In this document: positions 17,196 through 26,209 of the stretch, in pieces
Numbering within the stretch: position 1 is the stretch's first letter
How the letters are laid out: every line of letters begins with the position of its first letter
From: Paenibacillus algorifonticola
GTDB taxonomy: Bacteria; Bacillota; Bacilli; Paenibacillales; Paenibacillaceae
Reading direction: 5' to 3'
Length of the DNA stretch: 64,000 bases
Assembly: GCF_000971975.1 (NCBI RefSeq)
Contig: NZ_LAQO01000007.1
Location: 62,001-126,000, forward strand
Notes under the pieces: model-generated
What the model was told of the DNA's origin: nothing
The model's database searches: none
Seen by the model: only the letters and a program-made list of their open reading frames with translations
Made by a program: the position numbers and the translations under genes

Positions 17196-17387
17196 GCCGA
17201 TTGCGTCAGCCAAAGGAGAGATGGTCCGGTAAGCCCGCTCATACGGACTCGAAATGATTCCCTCTATCTGCTTGTTCGCTAAAAAAACAGCTAATTGCTG
17301 CGACTGCTCTATCCCCGCTACAGTTAATGGAGCGTCAGGCTCTTGGCCTTTTGCTTGGCAATGACGCACTAAATATATCGTGTTCAT
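17190..17387 (-). pseudogene. Truncated duplicate of the histidine phosphatase gene
   Basis: The first 66 codons closely match those of the intact gene at 12906-13448 (same [29 protein letters not shown]). Homology ends abruptly after GGCCTGCCCATAA, where sugar-kinase sequence begins. It has lost the C-terminal half and with it part of the active site. Confidence 0.85.
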
Positions 17388-17428
17388 GCGCTCACGATCC
17401 TTTTTAGAATATTAAATAGCTCTCTTGG

Positions 17429-18097
17429 CTATCGGCTTGGCAGCTCGCCTAATGCTTCAATCTCTACATCGACAGCGGAAATAATGAACGCTTCTAGCGA
17501 ATCCAGCAGCACTCTGAGCTCAAAGCCACCGTCAATCGTATAAATTTCATCGTACAGCCACCACGTATTTTCAGGAAGATCCGGAAGCTCCAAATGCTTG
17601 ACTCCGTGAAACGTGATTTTAATATCCGTAAAATAATGATAAGAGCCGCGACAGTCCAAATATAGAATAAACGTTGCTTCATCAGGCCGATCATAGGAGG
17701 TGAATTTGGCATCGTGAAGGGTATTTTCGAATAGCTTGACCGCATTTGGCGGAAGCTCGTTTTGAATCGATTTATAATAGCCGTTATACGTCTCGGCCAC
17801 TTTACGCATGCGATCATCATAGTCTTGCTTCCACTGCTTCGCCATTTCCTTCAATTCAGGAGGCGGGTAGATCGCATTCAACGTGCCATCGTGTATGTAG
17901 GGATGAAAGGCTTCAGGGAGGTATGTTAGCAGGTGTTCTTTCTTTTCTTCTAACAATTCGCGCTGCGATTGTAGATAGTCTATGCCTTCTGAGCGAAAAT
18001 AGGCGAGGTATTCCTCCCATTCCTCTTCTGTCTCATATATGCACATTATCCCGGCAATCTGCATTTCTTCATACCATTCTTTTGTGCAAAATTTCAT
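17429..18097 (-). CDS. DUF4085-like hypothetical protein
   Basis: A 222-aa acidic soluble protein that starts MKFCTKEWYEEMQ, as DUF4085 members do. Further features are an acidic helical region (YETEEEWEEYL), a basic helix near residues 80-110, and a beta-rich C-terminal half with LYLDCRGSYHYFTDI and WWLYDEIYTIDGGFELRVL. The function is unknown. AAGGAGGAAATCC lies before the start. A solitary CRISPR repeat ends 33 bases upstream of the ATG, and IS66 debris follows. Confidence 0.65.
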   Translation of the reverse strand: MKFCTKEWYEEMQIAGIMCIYETEEEWEEYLAYFRSEGIDYLQSQRELLEEKKEHLLTYLPEAFHPYIHDGTLNAIYPPPELKEMAKQWKQDYDDRMRKVAETYNGYYKSIQNELPPNAVKLFENTLHDAKFTSYDRPDEATFILYLDCRGSYHYFTDIKITFHGVKHLELPDLPENTWWLYDEIYTIDGGFELRVLLDSLEAFIISAVDVEIEALGELPSR

Positions 18098-18130
18098 GGA
18101 TTTCCTCCTTGGCTGCTCGTGAATGTTGTG

Positions 18131-18163
18131 GTTTCAATCCACGCACTCCATCCGGAGTGCGAC
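18131..18163 (+). CRISPR. Solitary CRISPR repeat
   Basis: This is a full 33-base copy of the array repeat with one change (A to C at position 22). It has no second repeat; 42 unrelated bases then lead into the left end of an IS66 remnant at 18206. It is probably what is left of an array cut by the insertion or by deletion. Confidence 0.85.
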
Positions 18164-18286
18164 CATCCCTTTTTTGTTATTTGAGGTCAGGCGTGTTGAT
18201 TATCCGTGAGCGTCAAATAAAGACCACCTACAAAAGTGTAGACAGAGCATGAAACAATGAGGGCACCACAAATCAGGAGGTGTCTC

Positions 18287-18616
18287 ATGAATAAAAAAGA
18301 ACAGCGCCGTCGGGAGTAGACGGCTCGCCTTGCAGACTATTCTGCGAGCGGGCTGACGATGTCCCTCTGGTGCCAGTCTCATGACGTGACGATCGAACAA
18401 CTAAAATATTGGAAACGCCGACTTAAATCCGCTGCGGACGTACAACCGCCATCTCTACCGCGCTTTATCCCCCTTGCCCCTGAACCAACGATGTCCCCCT
18501 CACCGTCCGCCTCGCTGGTCGTTCGTGTAGGTCCCGTCTGCATCGAACTGGCACCTGGCTTTGATGCTAATCTGCTTCGTGAAGCCGTCGAGGCCTTACA
18601 GGGGCTGCCATGTTGA
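18287..18616 (+). pseudogene. IS66 accessory gene tnpA, interrupted by a stop
   Basis: The frame starts MNKKEQRRRE at 18287, stops at TAG 18317-18319, then continues in frame as TARLADYSASGLTMSLWCQ and on to GLPC at 18616. HDVTIEQLKYWKRRL is the usual helix of this IS66 protein. An AGGAGG site precedes the start. Confidence 0.75.
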
Positions 18617-19042
18617 CGCTCTCCAGTCACACCTCTGTTTATCTGGCTGCGGGAGCAACCGACTTGCGCCGATCCATCGACGGACTGGCCGCTCTTGTTC
18701 AGGAGGGCTTCGGCCTCGATCCTTTTTCACCGTGTCTTTTTGTGTTCTGCAATCCGGCGCATAACGATCGACAACAACCGAAATGAGCGTGCGATCAAGC
18801 CTTTTGTCATTGGACGCAAAAACTGGCTATTTGCTAACACGCCACGCGGCGCGAAGGCTAGTGCAATGATCTACAGCGTAATCGAAACAGCCAAAGAAAA
18901 TGGCTTAAATCCGTTTGCCTACCTGACCTATGTGTTGGAGCAGCTCCCGCAATTAACAGACCGGTTAGATTCGGAAGCATTCGACAAGCTGCTGCCTTGG
19001 TCCTCATCCTTACCAGAGTCTTATCGCGTCGCCAAGCTTTAA
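18610..19042 (+). pseudogene. IS66 tnpB 5' end fused to tnpC 3' end
   Basis: The first part reads MLTLSSHTSVYLAAGATDLR and RRSIDGLAALVQ, the start of IS66 TnpB. Near 18765-18775 the sequence jumps to the TnpC C-terminus, with DNNRNERAIKPFVIGRKNW and YLTYVLEQLPQL. The join is out of frame. About 1.6 kb of the element has been lost, including most of the transposase catalytic domain. Confidence 0.8.
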
Positions 19043-19293
19043 GGTCTTAATAAGTGAAGCCTGCATCTCTTTTTGAGGTGTGGGCTATTTGACGCTTACC
19101 AAACAAAGGTGTAGAGCTAAGATATCGGCATGGGCTAGTAATGGTAAACCTAGTGGTGCAGAAACAGTTAAAATTGAGTTAATGCGTAGTGAACTACCAA
19201 CCACCTAAGAGGTGGTGGCTTCTTGGTCAATGAAGCTACTGCTCCAAGTTTACCCAAGCTTACAGGCTAGATTCCTAACCCAATAGATGCCAT

Positions 19294-20366
19294 TTACATG
19301 GCTAGTTTCAGAAGGTTTTGAGCAGCGTTTACGTCTCTATCATGATGCGAATGACAGTTTGGGCATGTCCATTCACGCAAGGCAAGATTCTTCACCTCTG
19401 CATGTTTGTAACCGCAACATGAACACAACTGACTGCTTGCATAGTTCTTCGGTGCAATTATCAATTCTCTGCCATACCATGCAGACTTGTATTCAAGCAT
19501 CGAACGGAACATGCTCCAAGATCCTTCACTAATCGCTTTTGCAAGCTTGTGATTCTGCATCATGTTCTTTACACGCAAGTCTTCCATAACGATTACTTGG
19601 TTATCGTTTATCATTTTGGCAGACGTTTTGTGCAAGAAGTCTTTACGCTGATGGCTAATCTTTTCATGTAGCTTGGCCACTTTCAGCCTCGCCTTATGAC
19701 GGTTATGGCTTCCCTTCTTCTTGCGCGATAAGTCCTTTTGCAACTTAGCTAATCGCTTTTCAGATTTACGCAAGTATGTAGGATTGGCTATGATTTCGCC
19801 TTGTGAAGTAATAGCAAAGTCTTTCAGTCCAAGATCAACGCCCATCTTAGTATCCAATTTGGGCAACTGGCCTATATCCGTTTCAACCAATACGGAAGCA
19901 TAATAGTTTCCCGTTGGTGTTTTGGAAATCGTACATGATTTGATAAGTCCTACGAATGGACGATGCAACTTGATTTGATTCTCGTTTTTAGCTTTGGAAT
20001 CTTGATAGTTCCATCTTCAATGGTAACGGTTCCATTTTGGTTATTGGTTGTGAAGCTATGGTGATTCGTCTTCTTGCTCTTGAATTTAGGAAATCCCACT
20101 TTCTTATCACGAAAGAAATGCTTATAGTCTTTTTCAAGATTCATTTGTACATTAGCTAATGCTAGGCTATCCACTTCTTTCAGCCAGTCGAATTCCTTTT
20201 TGTATGGTGCTGGTGTATTTTTGAGCATCGTTTCCGTTTGCTTGTAATGTTCAATCTTATCTGCAAGCATTCTGTTGTAGATGAAGCGAACAGAGCCGAA
20301 TACTTTAGCTAAATAGGATTGTTGCTCATGGCTTGGGTAGATACGGTATTTGTAGGCTTTCAGCAA
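19294..20366 (-). pseudogene. tnpB: TnpB-type RNA-guided nuclease, frameshifted
   Basis: The two frames are 19950-20366 and 19294-19968. The N-terminal part reads MLKAYKYRIYPSHEQQSYLA, typical TnpB. The C-terminal part keeps every RuvC acidic residue ([30 protein letters not shown]) and the zinc finger CSCCGYKH...CPNC. The break is a 5-base tandem duplication, ATCAA ATCAA, near 19972-19981. Removing one copy restores [14 protein letters not shown]. The gene is otherwise intact, so the lesion looks recent. Confidence 0.85.
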
Positions 20367-20372
20367 TTCCGA

Positions 20373-20774
20373 TCATCCTTTCATGCCTTGGTTTTCGATG
20401 TATGTGTTGATTACATCTATTGGCGCTCCACCCGTTGTAAGCAAGCAATAGGAACGTGACCAAAAATGCTCTTTCCAAAGTGATTTTCGGAGGATAGGAA
20501 ATTCCTTCTTGATAAGCCTAGAGGATGCACTCTTATAAGCGTTGAGAAATTTGGAAATGTCGGTATTAGGATGCGTCTTCATGAGAACGTGAACATGATC
20601 CTTGTCATGATTCCATTCCTGCAAAGTCACATGGTAAGTAGGCTGAATGTATTCGAATATCTCTTTCAGACGTTCGGATATTTCATCGGTAATGACTTCC
20701 CTACGATATTTGATGACTAGAATCAGGTGATAATGGAGCAAGAACACTGAATGGTTATTTGAGTCTAATTTCAT
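20373..20774 (-). CDS. tnpA: IS200-type Y1 transposase TnpA
   Basis: A 133-aa HUH-superfamily single-strand transposase. The metal-binding pair is in WNHDKDHVHVLM and the catalytic Tyr in VINTYIENQG. The length fits the family and no damage is seen. It ends 6 bases before the tnpB start. Since tnpA is intact, the element could still move even though tnpB is broken. Confidence 0.9.
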   Translation of the reverse strand: MKLDSNNHSVFLLHYHLILVIKYRREVITDEISERLKEIFEYIQPTYHVTLQEWNHDKDHVHVLMKTHPNTDISKFLNAYKSASSRLIKKEFPILRKSLWKEHFWSRSYCLLTTGGAPIDVINTYIENQGMKG

Positions 20775-20916
20775 TGATTACACAACCTTTTATCATATAG
20801 GACTGAATACTATTATTATAGTATCTTAGGTTGTAAGAGTCCATGTAGATCAGACCGTTGCCATTCATCTCCCACTTTAGAAGATGGGTGAATTCTGACA
20901 ACTAACGGTTAAATTT

Positions 20917-20958
20917 AACAGACGCCTCAAGTTTTCAATATAACTTGAGGCGTCTGTT
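20917..20958. terminator. Strong 17-bp hairpin terminator
   Basis: AACAGACGCCTCAAGTT and its exact inverse are separated by 8 bases, with TTTTACTATTCTTTT on the plus side. No gene now reads into it from the left, so its own gene was probably removed or displaced by the IS605 element. Confidence 0.8.
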
Positions 20959-21061
20959 TTACTATTCTTTTAGTAAACTCCACAATACTGTACTCTCATT
21001 TAAGTAATCATAGTGATAAGCATTGAGTAAGCTTAATTTGTTTATTTAACACCTATTTAAA

Positions 21062-21250
21062 GAAGCGTTTTTTCTACGAGTCCCCTTGGTCCGTGGATCG
21101 GATGCAAAAACGACGGATGGGACGATTCATGGAAACGATCCGGAATCACCCCACAAATCGTGGTCGGCGGATTGTCTTTCTTATTCTAGACAATCGTCAT
21201 GTAAGAAGGAATCCACCACCCACCGAGTGGAGATCTAAATATGATTTCAT
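21062..21250 (+). pseudogene. IS630-like transposase fragment
   Basis: A short frame reads KRFFYESPWSVDRMQKRR, GRFMETIRNHPT and RIVFLILDNRHVRRNP. The last part resembles the second catalytic Asp motif (VLDNARIH) of IS630 DDE transposases. The rest of the gene is missing on both sides. Confidence 0.5.
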
Positions 21251-21349
21251 AACACCCCTGAAATCACTAACGCTACCAGTCTGTCTGGATTAACCTCAGA
21301 TTATTAATCTTGCAACTGTCAAGTTATAAAGCAAGAATCCCAGGTGTTG

Positions 21350-22747
21350 TTAAAGAATTTTCTGAAGTTTAATATTCCCTTCTATCTCCCACTCTCTCAG
21401 AGCCTGACGAACCTCTTTATCCCCGATAAGAACTTCATTTAATTTATTACGCCCGATGTCCAACACTTGATACAGGTCTGGCTTCTCATCTAACATGCGT
21501 CCGAGCTTAATCTGATAGGGGGCAGGTACTAGATTGAAGAAGGCCTCTAGGTTGTAATTCAAATTGCTCTGGGGCTTGTTTGATTTAACATAGGTGAACA
21601 AATCATTGTTATTGCTGCGCGATTTCGTATTTGCCCATTCCTTGCTATTGATAAACTTAATAAATTCCCAAGCCTCCTTTTTGTTCTGCGCATTTGCAGC
21701 TATACCCATTGCATTGCTAATTGTAATGTTCCCGCCTATGCCGGGCTGATCAGCATGGATAGGCAGGGTAACCACATCCCATTCAATCTGTTCCATTCCC
21801 TGAATTTGTGGCGCATTCAGATTCGCGTCCATTATCTGATTGACGTAATTGTACGAAGCAATTGTCATAGCCGATTGTCCCGATAGAAAGTAATCGTTAG
21901 AATAGGGATTCATACTGTCATTGCTTGCTTCGGAAGCATTTTTGTTCTCGACATCAGGCAGTGGAAGCTTTGTATGGCGAGCCAAATTAATAAAGTCCGT
22001 CCAGATCCGTTCCCAACTGTCCGTATCAACCGTCATTTTACGTTCCTTTTCGTTAAAAATCATGGTTTGAAGCGGCGACGCATAACTCAACATATCGTAA
22101 AACGCATCCGAAGAGAAACTGTTGAAAGTAAATCCATGCGATAATTTCCCTTCTCCCAGATGAAGGCGCCCTGCCAACTGAATTAAATCATCCCATGTCA
22201 TTCCATCGCGAGGCAATGGAACTCCCTGTCTCTCAAAGATCGTTTTATTATAAAAGAGTGCTGTGGTTGAAAAAGTTGGTGAGAGACCATATGTATTGCC
22301 ATTGCCTATCATGGACAACGTATTATTAACTGGCGCGGCTAGTTCACCCGTTTCAATCTGACTTTCTTCTATTAAGGGATCTAGATTAATCAACAGATTC
22401 TCATCAATCAGTCTCCACAAGCTTTGGTAGTCAACCAGAACAAGATCAGCTTTACTTGAATCCAATAATGTTGTCTTTAATTGCTCCAATGGACTCTGCT
22501 CCTGCTCACCATCCGTCATAACAGGGATAAATTCTATCGTGACGTTCGGATGAGTAAACTCAAAAATCTCGGCGTACTGTTGTCTAAGCCAATTGTTTTC
22601 AGACTCACCGTATGTAGTTGCGATCCGCAGCAAGACGCTGTTCGTATCATCGTTTTCGGATGGACTAGAAGTACAACCTATTAAGGTTATCATGAATACA
22701 ATTATCATAATAACTGCACTTACCATGTTCTTAACTTTACGTTGCAT
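21350..22747 (-). CDS. Extracellular solute-binding lipoprotein (family 1)
   Basis: A 465-aa lipoprotein with a signal peptide ending in the lipobox LIGC near residue 25. The body matches sugar-type binding proteins: FEFTHPNVTIEFIP, ALFYNKTIFERQGVPLP, MTWDDLIQLAGRL and NKKEAWEFIKFINSKEW. The ligand is unknown. GGAGG lies 8 nt before the ATG. It is the last gene of a five-gene minus-strand unit and has no partner sugar permeases, so it may sense or bind a substrate for the neighbouring FtsX-like transporter rather than form a classical importer. Confidence 0.8.
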   Translation of the reverse strand: MQRKVKNMVSAVIMIIVFMITLIGCTSSPSENDDTNSVLLRIATTYGESENNWLRQQYAEIFEFTHPNVTIEFIPVMTDGEQEQSPLEQLKTTLLDSSKADLVLVDYQSLWRLIDENLLINLDPLIEESQIETGELAAPVNNTLSMIGNGNTYGLSPTFSTTALFYNKTIFERQGVPLPRDGMTWDDLIQLAGRLHLGEGKLSHGFTFNSFSSDAFYDMLSYASPLQTMIFNEKERKMTVDTDSWERIWTDFINLARHTKLPLPDVENKNASEASNDSMNPYSNDYFLSGQSAMTIASYNYVNQIMDANLNAPQIQGMEQIEWDVVTLPIHADQPGIGGNITISNAMGIAANAQNKKEAWEFIKFINSKEWANTKSRSNNNDLFTYVKSNKPQSNLNYNLEAFFNLVPAPYQIKLGRMLDEKPDLYQVLDIGRNKLNEVLIGDKEVRQALREWEIEGNIKLQKIL

Positions 22748-22772
22748 GCTAAGGGCCTCCAGAAATTTGTAC

Positions 22773-23999
22773 TTATTCGAATTCTTTGTTTATCTTAAGG
22801 AGCGTGAGTATATTCTTCTTTGAATATTGCCGTAGGATCCATAAAACAATTATACGATTAATTGCGAGAAGGATTAAGATTATCAGTACTATAATGGAGA
22901 ACATGAATAGATACACATTTTCACCAATGAAAATAGCACTTACTACCACGATGTAAAGCGTTATCCCCACGGCAGTGAATAAGAAGATAGCGTTAATATT
23001 CCGTGAGTATATCTGATTAATTGTTGTTGGGTTGTACCCCAGTTGTTTTAAAATCCCCATATCCTTTTGCTGTACTTTGAGATAAGAATTAAACGACAAT
23101 ATCACATGCGAGGCCGTTATCATCAGAATTAGAAACCCTAAGGCCAATGACAATACGACCGTATTTTTCATGGACACATCAAAATTATCAAATGCTTTAA
23201 ACGTATAATTTGTATTATATCCTTTATCATTGACCAGTTCTGCAATTCCTTCCACTTGAGATAATGCGTCGACGTAGACATATATCTTCCTCAAGGATTG
23301 GATACCGAACGGATTATGACTATCATATTCCTTGACGAATTGGTCCCATTGAATCAAATATGTTTTTTCGATCATTTCTTTATACGTTCTGCTGCCTATA
23401 TAAATATTTTCTAATTGTTCATCGTTATAAAGGGAAAAAGGGTTTTTATCTGCTACGCCTAACTGATAGTAAATCGGATATTCGACGATCTCGCTGCTGC
23501 TCAGCCCGTCTTCATGGATTTTGACAATTGGGAGATTCAAGGTCAGCACCTGATCTAATTCCATCTTTCCGCAAGCTTTTCTTATTTCCAAGTCACAGCT
23601 TCCTAAAAATTCGCCACCCGCCTCATCGAGGCCGTAAATAAAATGGGTACCTCCCTTTGCATCTTGAATCCCGAAGTTAAACTGATACTCCTTAAAGACC
23701 TTATAACTTGTATCGGGGTGCTTTTTTTCAATCTCTTCACGAATGGTCGTTTCATCCTCGTATTTCAAAGGTTGAGCATGCATCGCATTGCCTCGCGAGG
23801 TCGTAATTTCAATGATATGCGTATTATCATTGGAGAGAAAATCTTTATCTACTTGGAGATATTGATTAATAAAATACACGGCTGAGCTCGCAATCAATAC
23901 TAGAGAGAAGATGAAGAGCAAAATTGAAATGCGTAGATACGAATTTGATTTCTTAAGGATTAAACGAGATATAATGGGCGTGTTTTTAGCTTTATTCAT
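22773..23999 (-). CDS. FtsX/MacB-like ABC permease
   Basis: A 408-aa membrane protein with one N-terminal membrane helix (residues 22-45), a large extracytoplasmic domain of about 230 residues, and three C-terminal helices (about residues 283-305, 330-355 and 365-395). The segment LKVQQKDMGILKQLGYNPTT between the second and third helices is the FtsX-type coupling loop. This topology is that of type VII (MacB/LolCE/BceB-related) transporters, which move or extract substrates at the outer face. It overlaps the ATPase stop by 8 bases. The two form one transporter. Confidence 0.8.
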   Translation of the reverse strand: MNKAKNTPIISRLILKKSNSYLRISILLFIFSLVLIASSAVYFINQYLQVDKDFLSNDNTHIIEITTSRGNAMHAQPLKYEDETTIREEIEKKHPDTSYKVFKEYQFNFGIQDAKGGTHFIYGLDEAGGEFLGSCDLEIRKACGKMELDQVLTLNLPIVKIHEDGLSSSEIVEYPIYYQLGVADKNPFSLYNDEQLENIYIGSRTYKEMIEKTYLIQWDQFVKEYDSHNPFGIQSLRKIYVYVDALSQVEGIAELVNDKGYNTNYTFKAFDNFDVSMKNTVVLSLALGFLILMITASHVILSFNSYLKVQQKDMGILKQLGYNPTTINQIYSRNINAIFLFTAVGITLYIVVVSAIFIGENVYLFMFSIIVLIILILLAINRIIVLWILRQYSKKNILTLLKINKEFE

Positions 24000-24612
24000 G
24001 ATATAATCTCCCGTTCTCCAGCCTCAGGTCCATCCCACCCTCTAATAGCAGGTTGCTTTCATGACTAACCACAATAATCAACTTGTTTTTAAATACATTT
24101 TCGATGGTCTTGATAATCTGTTCTTTGTTTTTTTTGTCAAGCTTCGAGGTCGGCTCGTCCATCAGAACGATATCCGGTTCCGAAATAAGAATGGACGCTA
24201 ACTGGACACGTTGTTTCTCTCCGCCGGAAAGCATCGATACTTTTCTTTCTTTTAGATCGAGAATATTAAAGTTGCGCAACGTTTGCCCGATTAGCGATTC
24301 GAAATGTGAATCAGCATGGTGATTAGGCGAGAAAGAAGCGTACTTAATGAATAAATTCTCTCTGACCGTTAAATTTGAGAAGAGCATTTCATCTTGGAAT
24401 AAATATCCTACATTTGAAGAGCCCTCCCCTTCTACATGGCCGCGATCCGGGTTATCGTAACCTGCTATTAAATTGAGCAACGTAGTCTTCCCGGATCCGC
24501 TTTGCCCATGAATGATATAACGGTTTGGACTATGAAATTCAAAATCGATACGATTAAGAATATCCTTATCACCGAACCGTTTGGTTAAACCCACCAATTT
24601 TAATGTCTTCAT
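23992..24612 (-). CDS. ABC ATPase of MacB/LolD type
   Basis: A 206-aa ATPase with P-loop HGQSGSGKTTLL, Q-loop GYLFQDEMLF, signature MLSGGEKQRVQL, Walker B IVLMDEPTSKLD and switch VVSHES. All residues needed for ATP hydrolysis are present. It is slightly short for the family but complete. It is coupled to the FtsX-like permease that follows by an 8-base overlap. Confidence 0.88.
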   Translation of the reverse strand: MKTLKLVGLTKRFGDKDILNRIDFEFHSPNRYIIHGQSGSGKTTLLNLIAGYDNPDRGHVEGEGSSNVGYLFQDEMLFSNLTVRENLFIKYASFSPNHHADSHFESLIGQTLRNFNILDLKERKVSMLSGGEKQRVQLASILISEPDIVLMDEPTSKLDKKNKEQIIKTIENVFKNKLIIVVSHESNLLLEGGMDLRLENGRLYHE

Positions 24613-24631
24613 TGTCCCCTCTTATCTACAG

Positions 24632-25552
24632 TTATGGAATATTGATTTGCTTAATGTGTTCTTCGCAATAAACAGTAATCACTTGATCATCGACTGAAAA
24701 ATCAATGACGCCTGAAGCACTTCCTATTTGTTTCTTAGACGCAATATCAATAACATCCAGCACAAGATCTGCTTGTTGGTTAGGATAGATTTGGATAAGA
24801 ATTTCATGTTCATCGTCTATATAGTTCAACGTTTTTTTCTCGAATTGTATTCTATCATTAAATATCAATTCATTGCTAGAAGTTAGCAATTCTCCATTTG
24901 TACTATATAACTCCCCAGTTTCGAGATTATCCGCTTCAATCCGTGGTGCTGCTTCTAAATTGTTCAATAACAAGGAATGTAAAATGAAAGAATTTGAAGT
25001 TTCGTCATATACCGTATAGTAAAGTTTATCTTTAACTATCGTCCCGTATGACACCAGTCCCGATACATTAGGGATATCTTTCGTGCTATCTTGAATTAAT
25101 TCTGCAATAGTACGTTTCGTTTCCTTCCCACTGTCATCATAATAGGAATGAATAAAAAAATAACACTCACCATTTGTTGCCAAAGGAAAAATGGCTTCGT
25201 TTTTTCTATCTTTCAGCAGTACGCTTTCCTTAACGTTATCCTTGTCGATTCTTAATATCGAGAAACCATTTGTAATGCTGTTGCCAACCGTAAAGTATGG
25301 ACTGACCGTATTAAATTCATAGTAAATATAATTTGGAATATCCTGTTGCTCTTCGATGGACTTTGTCTTCTCATTATAAGTCAGTAACTTCTGAGAATAT
25401 CGATTGATTAGATAAATACATTGACCCTCTTCACTGCATTTAGGCAGTTCAACATCATTCACCGCCCCACCGCCTGGCTGTACGTCACTATGACGACTAC
25501 AACCTGCTATCGCGAGCTGAACAATAAGCAACATCAAGACGAATTTCTTCAT
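24632..25552 (-). CDS. Lipoprotein of unknown function, possible beta-propeller
   Basis: The start at 25552 has GGGGGG 3 nt upstream; the longer frame from 25609 lacks a ribosome site. The signal peptide MKKFVLMLLIVQLAIAGC ends in a lipobox. The mature 289 residues are acidic and beta-rich, with CSEEGQCIYLINRYSQKLL and repeated YLI-N-YS/FILHSLLL-type strands. Three Cys early in the mature part could form a disulfide. I do not recognise the family. Its place between the secreted protein and the ABC genes suggests a surface receptor or chaperone for that protein. Confidence 0.65.
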   Translation of the reverse strand: MKKFVLMLLIVQLAIAGCSRHSDVQPGGGAVNDVELPKCSEEGQCIYLINRYSQKLLTYNEKTKSIEEQQDIPNYIYYEFNTVSPYFTVGNSITNGFSILRIDKDNVKESVLLKDRKNEAIFPLATNGECYFFIHSYYDDSGKETKRTIAELIQDSTKDIPNVSGLVSYGTIVKDKLYYTVYDETSNSFILHSLLLNNLEAAPRIEADNLETGELYSTNGELLTSSNELIFNDRIQFEKKTLNYIDDEHEILIQIYPNQQADLVLDVIDIASKKQIGSASGVIDFSVDDQVITVYCEEHIKQINIP

Positions 25553-25652
25553 TTGCCCCCCACATCGATCATGAAAGATAGTAAACGACAGGTAAAGAAT
25601 CAGCCGCATAAACGGTCGATTCTTTACCTGTTACCTTCTTCAGTTTTGCGAA

Positions 25653-26180
25653 TTAAACGCCTGCGCTAATTTCGTAATACTTAGGGTCGCTCGAAAGTTT
25701 TACTTTAGCGGTATTTGTCGTAACAATCGTTCCACTTCTATAGTCGACGCTCGGTCCGATAACGATGTTTGAACGCCAATCCGACGATTTGGTTCCATTG
25801 GAATTCTCCCAGTACTTCAGAACCGTTGTCGTACTCGCCCATGAGGAACCTCCCCCAGCGCTTGCGCCGTCAGCGGAAACGCCCATGGAAATTTGTGCAG
25901 AGTTTCTCAACGAGGCTGTGCTACTCCAGGAAGTCCTAATGGACGATACAGTTTTGGTACCGCTATAAACAGCAGACACCTGCCAGTCCCATTGAAGCGT
26001 ATTTCCGGAGGATGTCGCGGTCGTAGCTCTCCAAACATTAGAGGTTAAAGTGCCTTGATTGGATGGGATGGTCAGTTCTTTTGCTTGGGCACTGGCAAAT
26101 GAAATTCCGGCAAACAAAGAAAGACTTAAAATAGGAACAGATAAAAGAGTTGCACAGGTTTTCTTAAGATTAAATGTCAT
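25653..26180 (-). CDS. Small secreted beta-rich protein, unknown
   Basis: A 175-aa precursor with a signal peptide ending near SFASAQA. The mature part, about 143 residues, has no Cys, is rich in Ser, Thr and Trp (NVWRATTATSSG, SWSSTASLRNSAQ), and shows alternating beta patterns. It starts an operon with a lipoprotein, an ABC ATPase and an FtsX-like permease, as seen around some secreted antimicrobial or signalling proteins and their self-protection transporters. No known bacteriocin family is recognised. GGAGG lies 8 nt upstream of the ATG. Confidence 0.65.
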   Translation of the reverse strand: MTFNLKKTCATLLSVPILSLSLFAGISFASAQAKELTIPSNQGTLTSNVWRATTATSSGNTLQWDWQVSAVYSGTKTVSSIRTSWSSTASLRNSAQISMGVSADGASAGGGSSWASTTTVLKYWENSNGTKSSDWRSNIVIGPSVDYRSGTIVTTNTAKVKLSSDPKYYEISAGV

Positions 26181-26209
26181 TGCTTAACCTCCATATGAAA
26201 ATAAGTTTT

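Larger units (their letters stand above)
18206..19099 (+). mobile_element. IS66-family deletion derivative
   Basis: The ends are imperfect inverted repeats: GTGAGCGTCAAATAAAGACC on the left, and on the right the complement of GTAAGCGTCAAATAGCCCAC. Only about 0.9 kb remains of an element normally near 2.5 kb. It carries a broken tnpA and a tnpB start fused to a tnpC end. No convincing target duplication is seen, so flanking deletions are likely. Confidence 0.85.
19190..20893 (-). mobile_element. IS200/IS605-family element
   Basis: tnpA and tnpB lie in the same direction on the minus strand. Beyond tnpB the right end has the hairpin CCACCACCTCTTAGGTGGTTGG near 19192-19217. Beyond tnpA the left end has a hairpin around CATCTTCTAAAGTGGGAGATG near 20866-20890. 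Such subterminal hairpins are the single-strand recognition sites of Y1 transposases. Exact ends are uncertain by about 10 bases. Confidence 0.8.

Noticed and set aside
19950..19990. Programmed frameshift in tnpB
   Set aside because: The break is a 5-base tandem duplication, not a slippery heptamer, and removing one copy restores the family sequence exactly.
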